From Azadirachta indica (lineage: Eukaryota > Streptophyta > Magnoliopsida > Sapindales > Meliaceae): a DNA stretch of 64,000 nucleotides. The DNA lies in contig CM040441.1 in NCBI GenBank assembly GCA_022749755.1, forward strand, positions 10,975,475 to 11,039,474. The letters run 5' to 3'. Shown here in pieces: positions 39,389 through 51,265 of the stretch; position 1 is the stretch's first letter, and each line of letters begins with the position of its first letter. The notes below the pieces were generated by a model, which did not search any database, had not been told where the DNA came from, and worked only from the letters and a program-made list of their open reading frames with translations. A program made the position numbers and the translations under genes.

Positions 39389-39976
39389 TTTATTATAAAA
39401 TATAATTACTAATTGTTAAGTATTAATACCAAAACTAAAATTAAGGTAAAACAAATAGTACCTAAGAATAAATCATTCAAACTATTAAATTTGTAGCATA
39501 TGAAAATGCATTGTCGCTGCTGTTAACCTCCTGTCGTTTCTTTTTTTATTTTTTTTTTCTGGAGTGGAACCTCCTATCGTTTTAAAATACTGAGATTGAA
39601 ACGAATTGTCGTTTGTTAATTGCTATATATAATTGTGGAGTTTAAATGATATTAGTAAAATAATTCAATAAAAATACTATATACATAAAAAAATTCAGTG
39701 CCTGCAAAAATACTTTATTTGCAACGCTTCCTCCCAATTTAATAGGATAATTGTTATCGAAGTCAACAACGGAGAAATTACAAAATAATTCTTATCAAAG
39801 CAACAGCAAAACAAATACAAAAAAAGCCAAAACAAAAATTTAAAAAGAAAAAAAAAAACATCTCCTTTCCTGCTAGCAATTAACAAATTGAATTCCAAAA
39901 TAAACAATAGAATTTGCAATAACATCTATAGACTGCAACTCTACTCATCACTGAATGATTGACTACCTGTAGTCCA
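39389..39976. other. Intergenic and ARF 3' flank
   Basis: AT-rich. The right part is the probable ARF 3' UTR on the minus strand. No other gene seen. Confidence 0.5.
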
Positions 39977-41281
<1,305 letters not shown>

Positions 41282-42046
41282 TCAAATGGATAATATCATA
41301 TGGCAAGCACATATGCTAATAATCATTTCAACCAAGGGAAGGATGAGTTTTATGTTAGTTCACAAGGCCAATGCGCCAAAATTGAACAAAACGAAAAGAA
41401 AATCAAGTAAACAAATCGAATCCAACTACTAAGCAAAATATACCAATATTCAATACAAACAATGAAAAGACAGGTTTCACGTCAGCACTTGGAGGCAAAT
41501 GCAAAACATTGAACAAAAACAACAAAGAAAAACCAAACAAATGAATAAAGTCCAAACCAAACATTTGATCACACATCAGTTGAAAATGAACCACAATAAT
41601 CATTTCAAAATTTCTCAGCTGACCTAGAAATCTAAATCTACCATGGAATAAATACACAGTAACAAAATCTCATTCCCAAAACTTACGAGATAGAAATTCC
41701 AAGCCAAAAATATTGCGTAAAAAATGAGATCCATCAAATCCAGAGTACGAGTAATTAGTAATTACTAAATAACTATTAATGAAGATATCGATCTCCTAGG
41801 TCAGATCAAGCAACTCAGACATAAATCTCCATAACGCAATTGAAATTGACATAAGCTGATGAATAATCAAGAGCAAAACTGCATCAGATCTTATCACAGA
41901 ATCAACTTCAGCTCAGAAATAAACCGAATTACGAAATAAAGGAAGAGGAACTTACGGTCAATAGAGAATTTGGAATCTGATCTGAGAAGGAGCTGCCGAT
42001 CGCACTTAACCAGAATAAAAACTACAAAATTGGAGGGCTTTCTGAG

Positions 42047-42054
42047 TTTTTATA
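42047..42054 (-). promoter_or_regulatory. TATA box of the ARF gene
   Basis: TATAAAAA on the minus strand. It places transcription start near 42020, with a short first leader exon to 41956 and a leader intron of about 715 bp before the ATG exon. Confidence 0.65.
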
Positions 42055-42383
42055 GCGTCGAGAAATAAGGGACGTCGAGAAATTATTAAATTCTTTTTTT
42101 AAAAATCCTCTTCTTTTTTTTTGACGGAGTCAGTGGACAGATTTGTCAGAGAGGAAGGTTCGGTCGGTGATTTAGACTGCGTTTGGTTGTCAATTTATTA
42201 ATTGTTTATTTTCAAAAAGTGATTTTAATTTTTGTCCAATCTAATTATTTCTTGTTAATTCTCCGTCACAAATTTCAAATGACTAATTAAATATTTCATT
42301 AATGCTCGGTACCTCGTAATTAGCACCAGGCAAATACCAGCTAATTCCAAATCACGAGTTTAGATTCTGAATTGAAAATTTAC

Positions 42384-43670
42384 GAGGATTTAACACATAC
42401 CTCCCTAATTTGAGATTTTAACATTTATCTAAAAAATTTGAGAAAAAACATACATATTTTCATTAAAGTATCAGTTAACTTTTATTGACTATCAATTAAC
42501 CGTTTATTTTATTGGTATTTCAGTAAAAGCAAGTGCACTTTCTCTTTTTGAGTTAAACCTACACTCAAAAGCTCAGATATTTCGAATGCAATCTTATAAA
42601 AAAAAAAAAACGTGCACTTTGTGTTAAACTCACTTTGACTTCCTTTTACTTAATAATGAAAAGAAACATGAATGGGCAATTAAGTCAAATTAAAGTGGGT
42701 TAGAGGGAATTACCACTAGAGTAGAGGAGGTATAAGATGCAATCTTATCTTAATAGAATTGGAAAAGCCTGTTAATGTATAACAGAAGACTAGAGATTTG
42801 AAAAGGGAAAAAAGGAGCTTTTGGTAGTGGTGGTGGCGAGGTAAAGTAAGAATTTATAGAGAAAAAGAGATGGGAGGTTGTGGTAAGGCCAACGGTGTGA
42901 GATATAATCTTGCTTAAAGGACTAGAAAGCATGTTATTATGTAATGTCAAATTATGGATTTGAGAAGGGAAAAAAGGGAATTTGTGTGGTAGCAATGGCG
43001 ACAAAAACAAATTAGGGATTTATAAAGATTTGTAAAGAAAAAGAAATGGGAAGTTGTGGCGGTGAAGGTAGCGGCGGTGGCGGCGATGTAAGATTAGAGA
43101 TTTGAAAAAAGGATAGAGAGAGAGAAAGACGATAGTTGATTCAGAGAAGAGATAAAGAGAACGATAAGTAATAAATAAATTTGATTTAGACCAAAAAAAT
43201 TAGTGATCTTTGAGTGCATGATTCCTTCATATAAAAATTAATCGAAATACTTCTCATGTTCAGGAGATTATACTTCAAATTTGGAGTTTATGGTGGTGAT
43301 GGTCTTGCATCTAGTATGTTCTTTCTGGTGTAAGTAAATTAGGTATTTTTTCGTCTATGAGTTTCTAACAAATAACAATAGTAATGAAAAAGTTTGATTA
43401 CCCTTCTGTGTAAGTTTTGAATGTTGATATTGGATTAATAAGTAACAATAATTGAAATATGTAAATACGATTAAAGGCTCAACAACAAACAACAACAAAA
43501 TAATAGTTTTTTTTTTTTGTTATTCACAAAAATAAGTGTAATAAAGTGTTGAGAGTATTATAATCATTTACTGATTGAGTTAGTTTAAGGGAGGTATATA
43601 TGTCTTCCCCCAACTTTTTTATCTTAGCGTTAATATCACAAACCTCAGGGGAGGTATGCGTTAAATCCCC
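42384..43670. mobile_element. Non-autonomous TIR DNA transposon (MULE/MITE-like), about 1.29 kb
   Basis: The ends are inverted repeats of about 75 bp. The left end starts GAGGATTTAACACATACCTC (42384). The reverse complement of the right end starts GGGGATTTAACGCATACCTC (from 43670). Both continue with a TTAAC-N-CTAA block and then a GACATA/AACATA block before ACC. The arms match in order but are diverged. No transposase frame is present; the interior carries a tandem duplication. I could not find a clean target-site duplication, so the superfamily is uncertain; long TIRs favour Mutator-like. Confidence 0.72.
42735..43070. repeat. Diverged 165-bp tandem duplication inside the TIR element
   Basis: Unit 1 is 42735-42899 and unit 2 is 42900 to about 43070. 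Both run AGAT-N-AATCTT, then AAAGGGAAAAAAGG, GGTGGTGGCGA or its degraded form, AAATGGGA-GTTGTGG. A partial third start (AGATTTGAAAAAAGG) appears near 43096. Confidence 0.75.
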
Positions 43671-44304
43671 AAGTATTTATTTATTAATACTCGGTGGTTT
43701 AATATTATTGGCACGACCTTTAAGGAACATAATTACCGTAGTATCCTTCCTCTGACGTGTTAAACCAAAGAAATGTATTCATTTTAAACTTGTTTATTTA
43801 AACTAAAATTTGTAAATTTACTGAATGCTAAAAACATAGCATCAAAAATGGGCCCTTAACCGGATAATAATCGGTAGTTATCAGAATGTATGAATTATAC
43901 GACATTTTTACTAAGTATAACCAAAATCACTCAAAATTCTAGCTGAAGATAAGGGGAAGACGATCCATTAATAAGAATGAGACATTATTGATAGTTGATA
44001 CAATACAAGCAATTAAAAAAATCAAAATCTTTGGAGAAGACAAGAATAATAAGATATAAATGAACTAACTAAATTACATAGCTCCTGGGAATCTTCTCCT
44101 TTGAACTATGTTGGAAATGAATCAAGAAATGAACTCTGCAAGGAATGGCTACCTAATCTAATTGTGCAAATGCCGCCATTATACAATAATTGAAGCCCTA
44201 TCCGCCTTCTTGTTAAAAGAAATGCTGCCATAATCTAATTCTTCCGCATTTCAGGAAAAAATGCAGTGTTACAGACAACATGAGCGTCCTTTGTATTAAA
44301 ATTT
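43671..44304. other. Intergenic, carrier 3' flank
   Basis: No gene seen. The right half is the probable 3' UTR of the mitochondrial carrier on the minus strand. Confidence 0.5.
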
Positions 44305-46896
44305 TCAAATTTGCTTGATGGATAATCTCTCTGTAGAAAGGAAAAGCAGAAAAGAGAAACACTGCGGTCAGCTGGCAGTGGACTTGGCACACAAAGAAAA
44401 TGAAAGTAATTTTAATATGTTTCAATTTCAGAAATAATACTCAAGTTTTACTATAAAAATGTAAATCCATGATGCTTTGTGTGGAACAGCTAATGACATG
44501 TAGTAAATTCAAGCATGTGTACAGTGTCCTAGCTAAGCAGATAGCTGCATATTTCATTCTGCTTTAATCTGTTCATCTTCGGAGAAAAAGATGGAAGTCT
44601 ACGTACTTATCAATTCGTAGGTAACAATCATTGTAGTCCCATAGAGCGACATATTCAAGAACCGAGGTCCAAAGCCTCTATAGAAGCCCCACCACCCGTC
44701 TTCTTTAAGGAGTGCCTTTGTCGTCTTGAGTACCGATGGTCTTCCAGCACCAAAATTATCCATGACCTACAGTAGAGATAACCAGATAGAAAATAGTCTT
44801 ATCTTAGTTGCTCAGAATATGACACATTGACAGGATACCAAGCCATTAAAATGTTCCATAAAAACCGAAAAGTTCCCTCATGAGAACTCATTGCTGTACC
44901 TGAAGTCGTGTCTTTACAGTGTCTATGGGAGTAGTTAGGACAGAGGAACAAGCACCAGCCACCATTCCTGCTGTGGCCTGAACACCAACCATCTCTGCAG
45001 GAGATGGTTTCTTCTCTGTATCATCTCTATAGCCCAAGCTCCTAATAATGAGAAAGATAAAATAATTATTAACATTGAGTCCAAAATTATAACCATAATA
45101 ACATACCACATCCTCAGGGATAATTAGACATACATCCAAATCATGTGTTGGGCAGCACCATAGGCACCCCACCAAAGTGCAGATGCTGGAGATTGTGTCA
45201 GAGCTGTTAATCCAAAACCTCTATACATACCTCGAATTCCTTCAGCTTTTACCACTTTACTCACAACATCGAATGGCCCGTTACAGAATGTAGTTCCAGG
45301 AAGCCCTTGCACCATTAGTCTCTGGCAAATCTGAGAATGCAACCAACAACAGAACATGTGACACATCAGGCATCAATTAAAGGCAGAACATTCTAACTCT
45401 GCATACAAGAACGAACTATATATGGTTAGCAACAAACTACCCATGGTCTGACATGCATATAAAGCAGATTCTTTAAAAGCATCTCCAGCAAGTAATTTCT
45501 AGTAGATATTGCTAGACCAACCAAGTCCAGGCACTTGATTCACTGGACCCTTTTTTAACCCCCTTCATCTGTCTCTTCTCTTCTGAACTGTGTTTCCCAT
45601 CATTGTCGAAAAACAATATGAAAAAGTTTTAACATAGCAAAGAATCAATTTACCTACCACATCCAAAGGCACAAAGTATGCACAAGAAACTAAGTTTGAC
45701 AACATGCCTGCAACTCCATTTGCAAGGCCAGCACGGGTCGCTTCAGGCATGTTGACACCTTTGGTGTATTTCAACATCATATCCTTAGATACTTCCAGCG
45801 ATGTCAAATGCAGGACCCTTCCAGGCAACGATCCAATGGCAGAGGTACCAAAACCTCTGAAAATGCCAGGAATTCCATCGTTCCTTAATATATGCCTAAA
45901 TACTGCTGTTCCAGGCATTTGAGAGAAACCAGAACCAGCAACTTGCATTCTAGTCTTTACCACAGCAGTTGGATGTAACAAGGCTGACTGAGCAGTAAGG
46001 AGGATTGCCCCAATAATATGAAACCTCGTCTTGTCCAACCTACAAATTGACCAGTAAGGTTACAAGAAGTTTGGCCTTGAAGTTTAATACACACTGCTCA
46101 TATATAAAGGATGCTAGAAGAGAAAAAGGAAAAGAAGAAGAAGAACAGGAAAGCCTTGACTTCATTTTCTGCGTGGGAACACGAATACATCAGGTAAGGT
46201 GGCAGCCCTTGGTGCTAGTATGTCAACTCATGACAACACAATACACCCGAACCCAGAAATAATGGTTTGAAATCTTATTGAAAATAGGACATCTATTTTT
46301 ACTGAAAAAACAACAAAAGTGCCCCTTGAGCAAAGAGGGATGAAAAATATTTGGCAGTAAATAACATCATCACATCATATCATTAATTAAGCATCCAATA
46401 GGTCTAAAAATCACCTACCCATGATATGTTTCTATGATTGATACCCTCATTTCTTCCTAATATGGTCACGATCATCTCATACTTTCCATTAATGTCAAAC
46501 AATTCTCGTAACACAATGAAGAAACATAAATTAATGATCATCCCGTATTTTCCATAACTTCAATCATTTCAGGCGATCCATTCAAAAAGGCAAACCAATG
46601 CTGATAGTCCTTGAAAATAGATTTGCAGGAAACAAAAATAATTCAAACCCACTTTCGTAGTTTCGTTCTATCTTTTTATTTTCTTGTGATGCTCATTAGT
46701 CTGATCTACATCGAAAATTATCAACATAACAAGAAAAAAAAAATGCATAGCAATAAAATTTATTCAAGTTTAACAGCTCGGAATAAACAAACATACAGAA
46801 AAAATAAATTTAAAAGGAAGAAGAAAACCTGTCCCAATTGACATCAGTATCAGCCAAAGCCAACGGAGGAGTAGCAGCTTCAGTTTCCATAGCCAT
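44305..46896 (-). CDS. Mitochondrial carrier, SLC25A44-like
   Basis: Inner-membrane solute carrier of the SLC25 family. Exons 46896-46829, 46039-45658, 45330-45134, 45041-44900, 44766-44607 and 44330-44305; 324 residues, typical for the family. Three repeats each begin with the P-X-D/E-X-X-[KR] signature or a variant: HPTAVVKTRMQ (repeat 1, Asp replaced by Ala), VPLDVICQRLMVQG (repeat 2) and TPIDTVKTRLQV (repeat 3). They are followed by GIFRGFG, GMYRGFG and GFYRGFG motifs. The start MAMETEAATPPLALADTDVNWDRLDKTR resembles plant SLC25A44-like proteins. In animals SLC25A44 imports branched-chain amino acids; the plant substrate is not established. The last exon adds only KRLSIKQI, so the end depends on the 44607 donor (GTACGT) being used. 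Without splicing the protein would end ELIST. Confidence 0.88.
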
Positions 46897-47912
46897 TTGT
46901 TTTCTCGTCAACTTCGATTTGCTACGGTGACTGCAAATGAGACTCGCTGGATTCTTTTCTTTCTCTCTCACCTCTGTTGGCTTCAGGTATTTCTAAAGGG
47001 ACAGGAAGCTTTGTTTCCGTCTCTGTTTTGGAAAATGAAAGAAAGAGACAGAAATGACGAGAAAGTTCCAGTCGGTTTTGGTCTCTTCACAGGGTAATGT
47101 TTAAGGCGGTTTTAAATTACAACTGAATCTTTCCCTCACTTCAGGGTAATTTGCGGTTGGCACTTTACTTTTACACGACGAGTCGTTTGCCTGTGAGATA
47201 TTGGTAGGATGCGTTTGTTTGTTTGTAATTGAATCTGACGAGAAGTCGGTTTAGAATGGTTTAGATGACAAGTTGGTTGTATTTTTCCGTGCTTAAAAAT
47301 TAAAACTACCAAGCCATTCAAATTGTGATTGACATACATAGGTCACAAGGACAACAAATTATACGCACGAGTTATATGTTTAATTTAATGAGTGACGTTA
47401 ATCTCAAAACATATCCCAAAAATGTATCTTAAAATTATGATGATACACCACAAATTCTTTTATAATGTTGATGATTGAGCGCAAAAGTTAGTTCCTTCAG
47501 TTTAATGAGTAATGACATCTTAAAATATATCCCATAATTAATATTTTAAATCAAGGAAGACGGGGCTGCACGGAACTATGATGCTATACGCGCTAAAATT
47601 ATATAAATTTTATATTTGTAAAATAATCTCTTAAATAAAATTTGAATAATTTAACGTATGCTTCATGCTTTCAAATCATCTTGAAGGCAAGTAAATAATA
47701 GTACGAGACGAGAATTTTGTAATTCTAGCTGCTCTTTATTCATTCCTGGAATATTCCGGAATATAATATTTGTTTTAATGTCCTGGGTTTTATGATCGAA
47801 CGTGGAAGTTACATGGCTCTTTCATTTTCACTAATATATTTCGTAAAGCCTTTCTGTCCCGTGCTAACAAGATAAAAACCTTTTTTCCCCGAAAAAACGA
47901 TTGGTCTTTCAG
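46897..47912. other. Intergenic, carrier promoter side
   Basis: CT-rich leader-like sequence on the minus strand lies next to the carrier start. Beyond about 47300 it is AT-rich with no supportable gene. Confidence 0.5.
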
Positions 47913-48960
47913 CATGATGAAGTACTTCCACTAGTGGAGAAAGAGAGGCGATTGCAGCAGATCCTCAGAGCCCAAGAACGAGGTTCGAGGGTTATTAAAT
48001 TCTGTTCTAAAAAGAGGTTGTGTGACCAACTTGCACGTCATTTTGGAGCAATTGCAATCCATGGAGACAAATCTCAGAGTGAGAGTGACTGGGTTTTAAA
48101 TCAGTTCAGGAGTGGAAAGTCCGCAATATTAGTCGCCACAGATGTCGCCGCTGGGGGCTCGACATCACGATATAAGTGTGAGGGTAGTGGGTCCATCTTT
48201 CAGTTGAGTGACATATGCTACCTTTCTATTTAAGAAACATTTCTAGTATCTGGTTTAGGGAACTGTATGCTACTGCATTTCTTTATTTTCACTTTTCATG
48301 TTATAGGGTAGTGATCAACTATGATTTTCCTACTGGTATTGAGGATTACATCCATGACATTGGGAGAATTGGAAGGGCTGGTGCAACTGGAGTGGTTCAC
48401 ACCTTTTCCTCTGAGCAAGACCGTAAATATGCAGCTGATTTGATTAAGGTCCTCAAGGGAGCTAACTAGCGTGTGCCCCCGGAGGTGCGTGATGGGCTCA
48501 GTTTCTACAAAGATCGAGGTGGTGTGAGCCGTTTTGACGCTGGTAGTAGTGGATATTGGGATTCTCGAGGTCGAGCTGGCATTGGAGATGATGGTTTTGG
48601 TGGCCGTGGTGGCCATGATGGTATGAGGATGGTAACTTTGGTGTTCGTGGTGACTTCGGTGGCCAAGGTGGTGTGAGGGATGGTAGCTTCAGTGTTCATG
48701 AATGGGGAGGTGACATGATTTCCGGGCATGGAAACAGGGGACGGGGATTTGGTGACCTTGAAGGTGGTACTGTTGGTTCGGTTAGGAATGATCTGTCGCC
48801 CGCCTGCCCAGTATAATAATATGGACGGGCGTGGACGAGGTCCATTTGATAACAGAAGAGATATTTCTGTTAGGAGTGGAGGCAGAAAGTTATAGTCATA
48901 GTCCAGAAAGGCTTCGTACATGGAGGGTTATAGCAGCAGGATCAACAAGACCAGGATTTA
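47913..48960 (+). pseudogene. Truncated DEAD-box RNA helicase pseudogene (RH14/RH46/DRH1-like C-terminal half)
   Basis: Begins right after an intact-looking acceptor (TTGGTCTTTCAG) with [18 protein letters not shown]. It continues through helicase domain 2: [13 protein letters not shown] (motif IV), [16 protein letters not shown] (motif V). It is broken in several ways. A base lost after VATDVAA shifts the frame. The former LDIKDIR exon end lacks bases. Motif VI is [11 protein letters not shown] instead of the normal HRIGRTGR. A TAG replaces the Gln codon after LKGAN (48466-48471). Further shifts occur in the Gly/Arg-rich tail (DGFGGRGGHDG, GRGRGPFDNRRD, SPERLRTW). An intron (about 48170-48305) is still present, so it arose by DNA duplication, not retroposition. 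Motifs Q, I, Ia, Ib, II and III are missing. Confidence 0.85.
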
Positions 48961-50690
48961 AGAGCTGGAGCCCGAGTTTGTAGTGGGAGCTAGTCTCCCA
49001 GTCTCAGTTAGCCACAGTTGTAGGGCGCTCCTATGTCCGTGTGTTTGCTGGGCGCTGCATTTCCAGCAATAGAGTAGGTAGGATACTGCATTTTTAGCAA
49101 CAGAGCGACAACGTTGTCAGTTGGCTGGGGAGTACTGAAACTCAGCAAGCGCTTCCCGAGACAGGAGTAGACACAGAGCATCAATCTGCAACAGAACTTT
49201 AAGCAGTGACAAAACACGAATTGCGAGATGCCCATTCTCTGTTTTGTTCAGTGGTTCTGGGGTTCTTAACTATTGATGATCTTGAAACAGCTTTGTGATT
49301 TGAGTTATTTTGATGAAGTCATAGACTCATGGCAGTGGGGATAAAATGACGTAAGCTAATCTGCTGCTCTGCTTTTCAGTGTGTGTGTTATTTTAGGATA
49401 ATTGATATTAGTTCGAGCTGTTTGATTTTGGGTTAACTTCTAACTCCACCCTTTTCTTTTGTTATTCTAATAACCTTGTACTCCTTCAAAGTACTCTTAT
49501 ATTCATCTTGTGCGGCATTGTTTCAGCAGACATCTCTACTGCCTTCACTTGAAATCGTTCAAATGTGCTTTTGCTTACGTTTACCTGACATTGACAATGT
49601 CATGAAATCATTCTGTTGTCAAGGAATGCCAGAACTTCTATTTTTTTTACCATATAGATTGAAAATTTTCTGCCCTTTCGGTAGTTTTTAACCTCAAGCA
49701 AAGCTTTATGCTCGATATATGAAATGCGTATAAATTGTAAACTGTATACTTTTTCTTGTTTGATTGGTAGCCTAAAGGGCATGGGCAGATAATGTATTGA
49801 ATGTACCGTGCAGCTCCTTCAATTTTTGTGTTACAAATCTCCAATTTGCAGAGTTACATTTGAAAATTTCAGAATTACAGCAAAACAGTTGGGGATTACA
49901 TTCGCCGCGTATAATCCGATAGAGTGCAGAGAAAAATATTCAGGTTCAACGCTTGATAACAAACCCAAGAGCAAGCGAGATGGACAGAGGATATTTCTCT
50001 TTCACCAAACAAAAGCCTTCAAGCAATTTGAAGGATCTAACGAATTCCAGCTTGTGTTTGTTTCAATCATGAATTCAGGATGGGCTCCTGTCCTGCTACC
50101 CAGTTGAGATTGACATAATCATGATCCAAAATTAAAATTAAAAATATTTATATATCTGAAAATTATTTAAAACAAGTTCAATTTACTATATTTTTTTTAT
50201 AATTAAAATATTATGAATGTGACAAGATCCTAATACATTCGTATCTAGTGTACATTATTTTAATTTTTTTTTTTTTTAATTTTGCATATGTAACGACAGT
50301 TGAAAAATGAAAACACCCACATGTAAATTTTGGAGGAATGCATGTCATAAATCTTAAATTAAATAGGCAGCAGAGATATTTCGAGAGTAGAAAAATATAA
50401 AGGTGATATACTTTGAACGCGGAGCACTCAGGACACTGTACATTGACTAAAAACAAAAGGGAGGGAAGATTTCTTGCTGGGTAAGTAAAGGAGGGAAAAT
50501 ACAAAAAATTCATTAATTCCAATATTATACACAAAATTCTTCTGTGGACTCGCTAGATTACCAGTATACCCTTGAAAAACAGTATATTTGAGTAACAAGG
50601 ATCAGAAGGGATCCACAGCAAGTAAAGTAGTATTCGGCTGTGCAGTGGCATTATCGATGTTTAAGAAAAGAGACAAGGTTATTCTCGTCA
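48961..50690. other. Intergenic, helicase relic to ECT promoter
   Basis: 48961-49250 may still be relic 3' sequence of the helicase. No gene is supportable in the rest; an open frame at 49808-50107 has no recognisable features. Confidence 0.45.
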
Positions 50691-50696
50691 TTTGAA

Positions 50697-50706
50697 CAAA
50701 ACTATA
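50697..50706 (+). promoter_or_regulatory. TATA box of the ECT gene
   Basis: An AACTATAAAG context about 30-40 bp before a CT/GT-rich leader. It is consistent with transcription start near 50735. Confidence 0.5.
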
Positions 50707-50835
50707 AAGCCGCGTACTTAATGGTCTGTGGAATCCCAATTGCGCGTCTCCGTGGTGGGTTTTGTTCGCACTCAGCACAAAACGCCCAACTCTGTAAACC
50801 GCCCTATTGTCTCTCTTCTTTTCTCTTTCTCTCTC

Positions 50836-50850
50836 TTAGGGTTAGGGTTT
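50836..50850 (+). promoter_or_regulatory. Double telo-box in the ECT leader
   Basis: TTAGGGTTAGGGTTT, preceded by a CT-rich run (TTCTCTTTCTCTCTC). This combination is typical of leaders of plant translation-apparatus genes. Confidence 0.55.
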
Positions 50851-50863
50851 CACTTACAGCAAA

Positions 50864-50944
50864 ATGTTGCACGAAACCCTGTATTTTCTCTTCAATCAAC
50901 TCAATTTCTCCCTTCAAGAGCTTGCTGATTCGAACATGGCTTGA
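50864..50944 (+). CDS. Upstream ORF in the ECT 5' leader (26 codons)
   Basis: ATG at 50864-50866 in the first leader exon and TGA at 50942-50944, ending LADSNMA. It lies before the leader donor at 50967 (GTACTG), so it would be present in the spliced mRNA (leader exon 2 starts 51241, main ATG 51266). Whether it is translated is unknown; AAAATG is a moderately favourable context. Confidence 0.4.
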   Translation: MLHETLYFLFNQLNFSLQELADSNMA

Positions 50945-51265
50945 TTGAATTCCTCTCTATTTTCTGGTACTGTTTTCTTTCTCCGCCCCTTTAACTTTTG
51001 TTGTACTAATTTATGCTGTGCTTGAAGTCTTGCGATGGATGTTTTATAGTTAAAAATGAATTTTTTGTTATATTTATTTGCGTTCTTGAGTTGTTCGGGA
51101 TTTGTAAGTGTTGATTACTGTTTATTAATTTATTAAGCTGATTTTAATATATTAATTTTATAGCCTATTTTCCTTTTTGATGAGTTGCAATTTGTAAACT
51201 ATACTCAAAAGCTTATGGTTGGTTACATTTTGTTGTGCAGGGTTGGTGGCAGTCCTTGTACGGAA

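Noticed and set aside
42750..43010. 86-codon antisense open frame
   Set aside because: Lies inside the tandem duplication of the TIR element and is low complexity.
48296..48921. Antisense open frames across the helicase relic (106 and 138 codons)
   Set aside because: They are shadows of the Gly/Arg-rich tail (Thr/Pro/Ser-rich antisense) with no independent support.
49808..50107. 99-codon open frame on the + strand in the gap before the ECT gene
   Set aside because: No recognisable motif, no promoter, no splice continuity; composition resembles surrounding non-coding DNA.
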